Origin: Plantago elongata
Taxonomy: Eukaryota; Streptophyta; Magnoliopsida; Lamiales; Plantaginaceae
Length of the DNA stretch: 35,667 nt
Direction: 5' to 3'
NCBI GenBank assembly: GCA_036897095.1
Contig: JAYMSP010001140.1
Location: forward strand, 1-35,667
Within the stretch, counting starts at the first letter, position 1; each line of letters starts with the position of its first letter. The notes under the pieces were generated by a model. The model did no database searches. It saw only the letters and a program-made list of their open reading frames with translations, and was not told the origin of the DNA. The position numbers and the translations under genes were made by a program. Shown here piece after piece: positions 34,382 to 35,667 of this stretch.

Positions 34382-35667
34382 TTTAGTATGAAAGGAGGAT
34401 TGCTAATTGATTAGTGCAGTAAGGTTGCCGCTATTGATGATAGGATGATTGGAATATAGCATACTAATGTAGTAGGAGTGTTGATTATTTGGTGGCTAAC
34501 TAGACTAATTATGGCACACTGTTGAGCTAGGCAAATTGCAGTGGCTGTTAATTGAAGAGGTTGCGGGAATTTGATACTTCTTTTTGCAACTAGTATGCTA
34601 TGAACAAGGGATGAGTAAGGGTACTGTACAAGTGAGATGAGTGTTTGCGATGCTTGAGGTGTAGGAAACTAAATTACAGTGGTATATTGATTATGGTAGC
34701 TTAGCGAATGAAGAGACGCAGGATAATGAATACATGGTAGTAAACGGATTGCGAGGGCTGTTATGTTGCGTAGGAGATAATGATAGTAGCATTAGCTAAA
34801 TTATTAAGGATAATGAATGGAAAAACTATAGAAAGCTTGCGAAGCTAGGAAGATGCTAGACCAATGTAACTACTAAACTTATTAACCTTGATGAATGAAC
34901 ACCAGGTATAGGAATGTGGTGCTTGTAAAATAAACATTAGTTTGTAATGGTACACGGTAGAAACTGATATACTGAAGTACGTAAAGCATGGTTAAAACTA
35001 GGAACTTGCAACGGTAAGTATAAACTGTCGACGTAGTCAATAATTGAAATTGCTAAGTTATTAGAAACTTGCTAAGTTGAGTAGTACGCACTAATTGTAA
35101 AAGATCAGGAATAAATATTGTATAACAGATGCATAAATGAACTACTTGAATAATTATCGAGGATTAGAACTTGCTTATTTCTACATGATTGCATCTCTAT
35201 CTGATTTAGTTGTTGTGAAAATTGGGAATAACCGATGGGGAATTATTTAACTAACTTTAGCGTCGACGTTGAGGACATTTTATCTGTTTATCAGGAGACG
35301 CTGAGTTAGCTGATCTGCAAGACTTTGAAGGTGAGTGATGACTGGCTTTCGGCGTCAGGCCCTGGGAAAAGCTAAAGTGCCAGCTTTCCTTGTTTAAATT
35401 CTAGTGTTCATTTCTATTTCTTTATCTGTCTGTCTAATGTTCCTCCGCTACGCGATGACATACTGACTAACCCGGCTCGAGTACTAATTGTGAACATTTG
35501 ATTACTAATGCGTCTATTGAAATTGAACTTCTGCGAGTGTCTTGCATCTGATTGATCGTCCTACTGTTATTGTTTTCCAGTGAAAGTGCATTTGATCGTG
35601 TCCTGTTATCTTGCATGAACTGCATTGCATGAAAATGATTTTTTGAAAAAGCAACCACTCACTATTA

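Larger units (their letters stand above)
32574..35667 (+). repeat. Probable long gypsy LTR (chromovirus-like), runs to window end
   Basis: It starts CGTCACGCCCCAAAACC, close to the TGTCACGCCCC start seen in plant gypsy LTRs with a worn first base. The first kilobase is AT-rich with motifs common in such LTRs (GAAAGGGGGTGTACGGGTTA near 32896; repeated CATAACATAA around 33080-33130). A GC-rich promoter-like block with a TATA box and CT-rich leader follows (33740-34085), then a long non-coding stretch to the end. No ORF of any known family is present. The second LTR and coding part would lie beyond the window, so this is unproven; a host gene promoter with leader intron is the alternative. Confidence 0.4.

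Overview
The window is plant nuclear DNA, most likely from a core eudicot. One gene has many short GT-AG exons encoding an importin-11-type nuclear transport receptor. The rest is a dense mix of plant repeat classes: Ty1/copia, Ty3/gypsy, L1-type LINE, SINE, and Stowaway and Tourist-like MITEs. The style of the small MITEs reminds me of Amaranthaceae/Caryophyllales, but this is an impression, not a determination.

Layout. (1) 1-8927 is one decayed Ty1/copia element of Sirevirus-like build. It has a partial 5' LTR cut by the window edge, an initiator-Met primer-binding site, broken gag and pol, a spacer with a threefold repeat, a third coding region resembling the plant transposon protein domain, a polypurine tract and a complete 790-bp 3' LTR. 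(2) 8928-11179 is AT-rich intergenic DNA with a foldback hairpin at 9171-9291. (3) 11180-27939, minus strand, is the only intact gene. I assembled 23 coding exons that join in phase into 1001 codons plus a stop. Its introns hold two Stowaway-type elements (intron 18), a Tourist-like MITE nested in a Stowaway beside a possible Mutator-like MITE (intron 10), a short LTR element with diverged LTRs (intron 7), a LINE 3' end (intron 4) and a GAT microsatellite (intron 13). Upstream lie a TATA box, a telo-box and a 9-codon upstream ORF. (4) About 28486-32115 is a decayed L1-type LINE on the plus strand. It has ORF1 and ORF2 remnants and a 90-bp tRNA-like SINE inserted in its endonuclease, flanked by perfect 14-bp duplications. 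(5) 32199-32573 is a degenerate tandem repeat. (6) 32574 to the window end looks like a long gypsy LTR, or less likely a host promoter and 5' leader, with a TATA box at 33909 and a series of ATACTGTA motifs spaced about 53 bp apart.

There is no operon-like cooperation here. The importin gene is a housekeeping transport receptor that has kept an open frame despite repeated transposon insertion into its introns. The most unusual signals are: three in-frame deletions in the copia pol, each removing catalytic residues, together with YVDD changed to YVNN; the extra ORF of the copia element; its repeated GTTGAC/GTCAAC arms; and the compact SINE.
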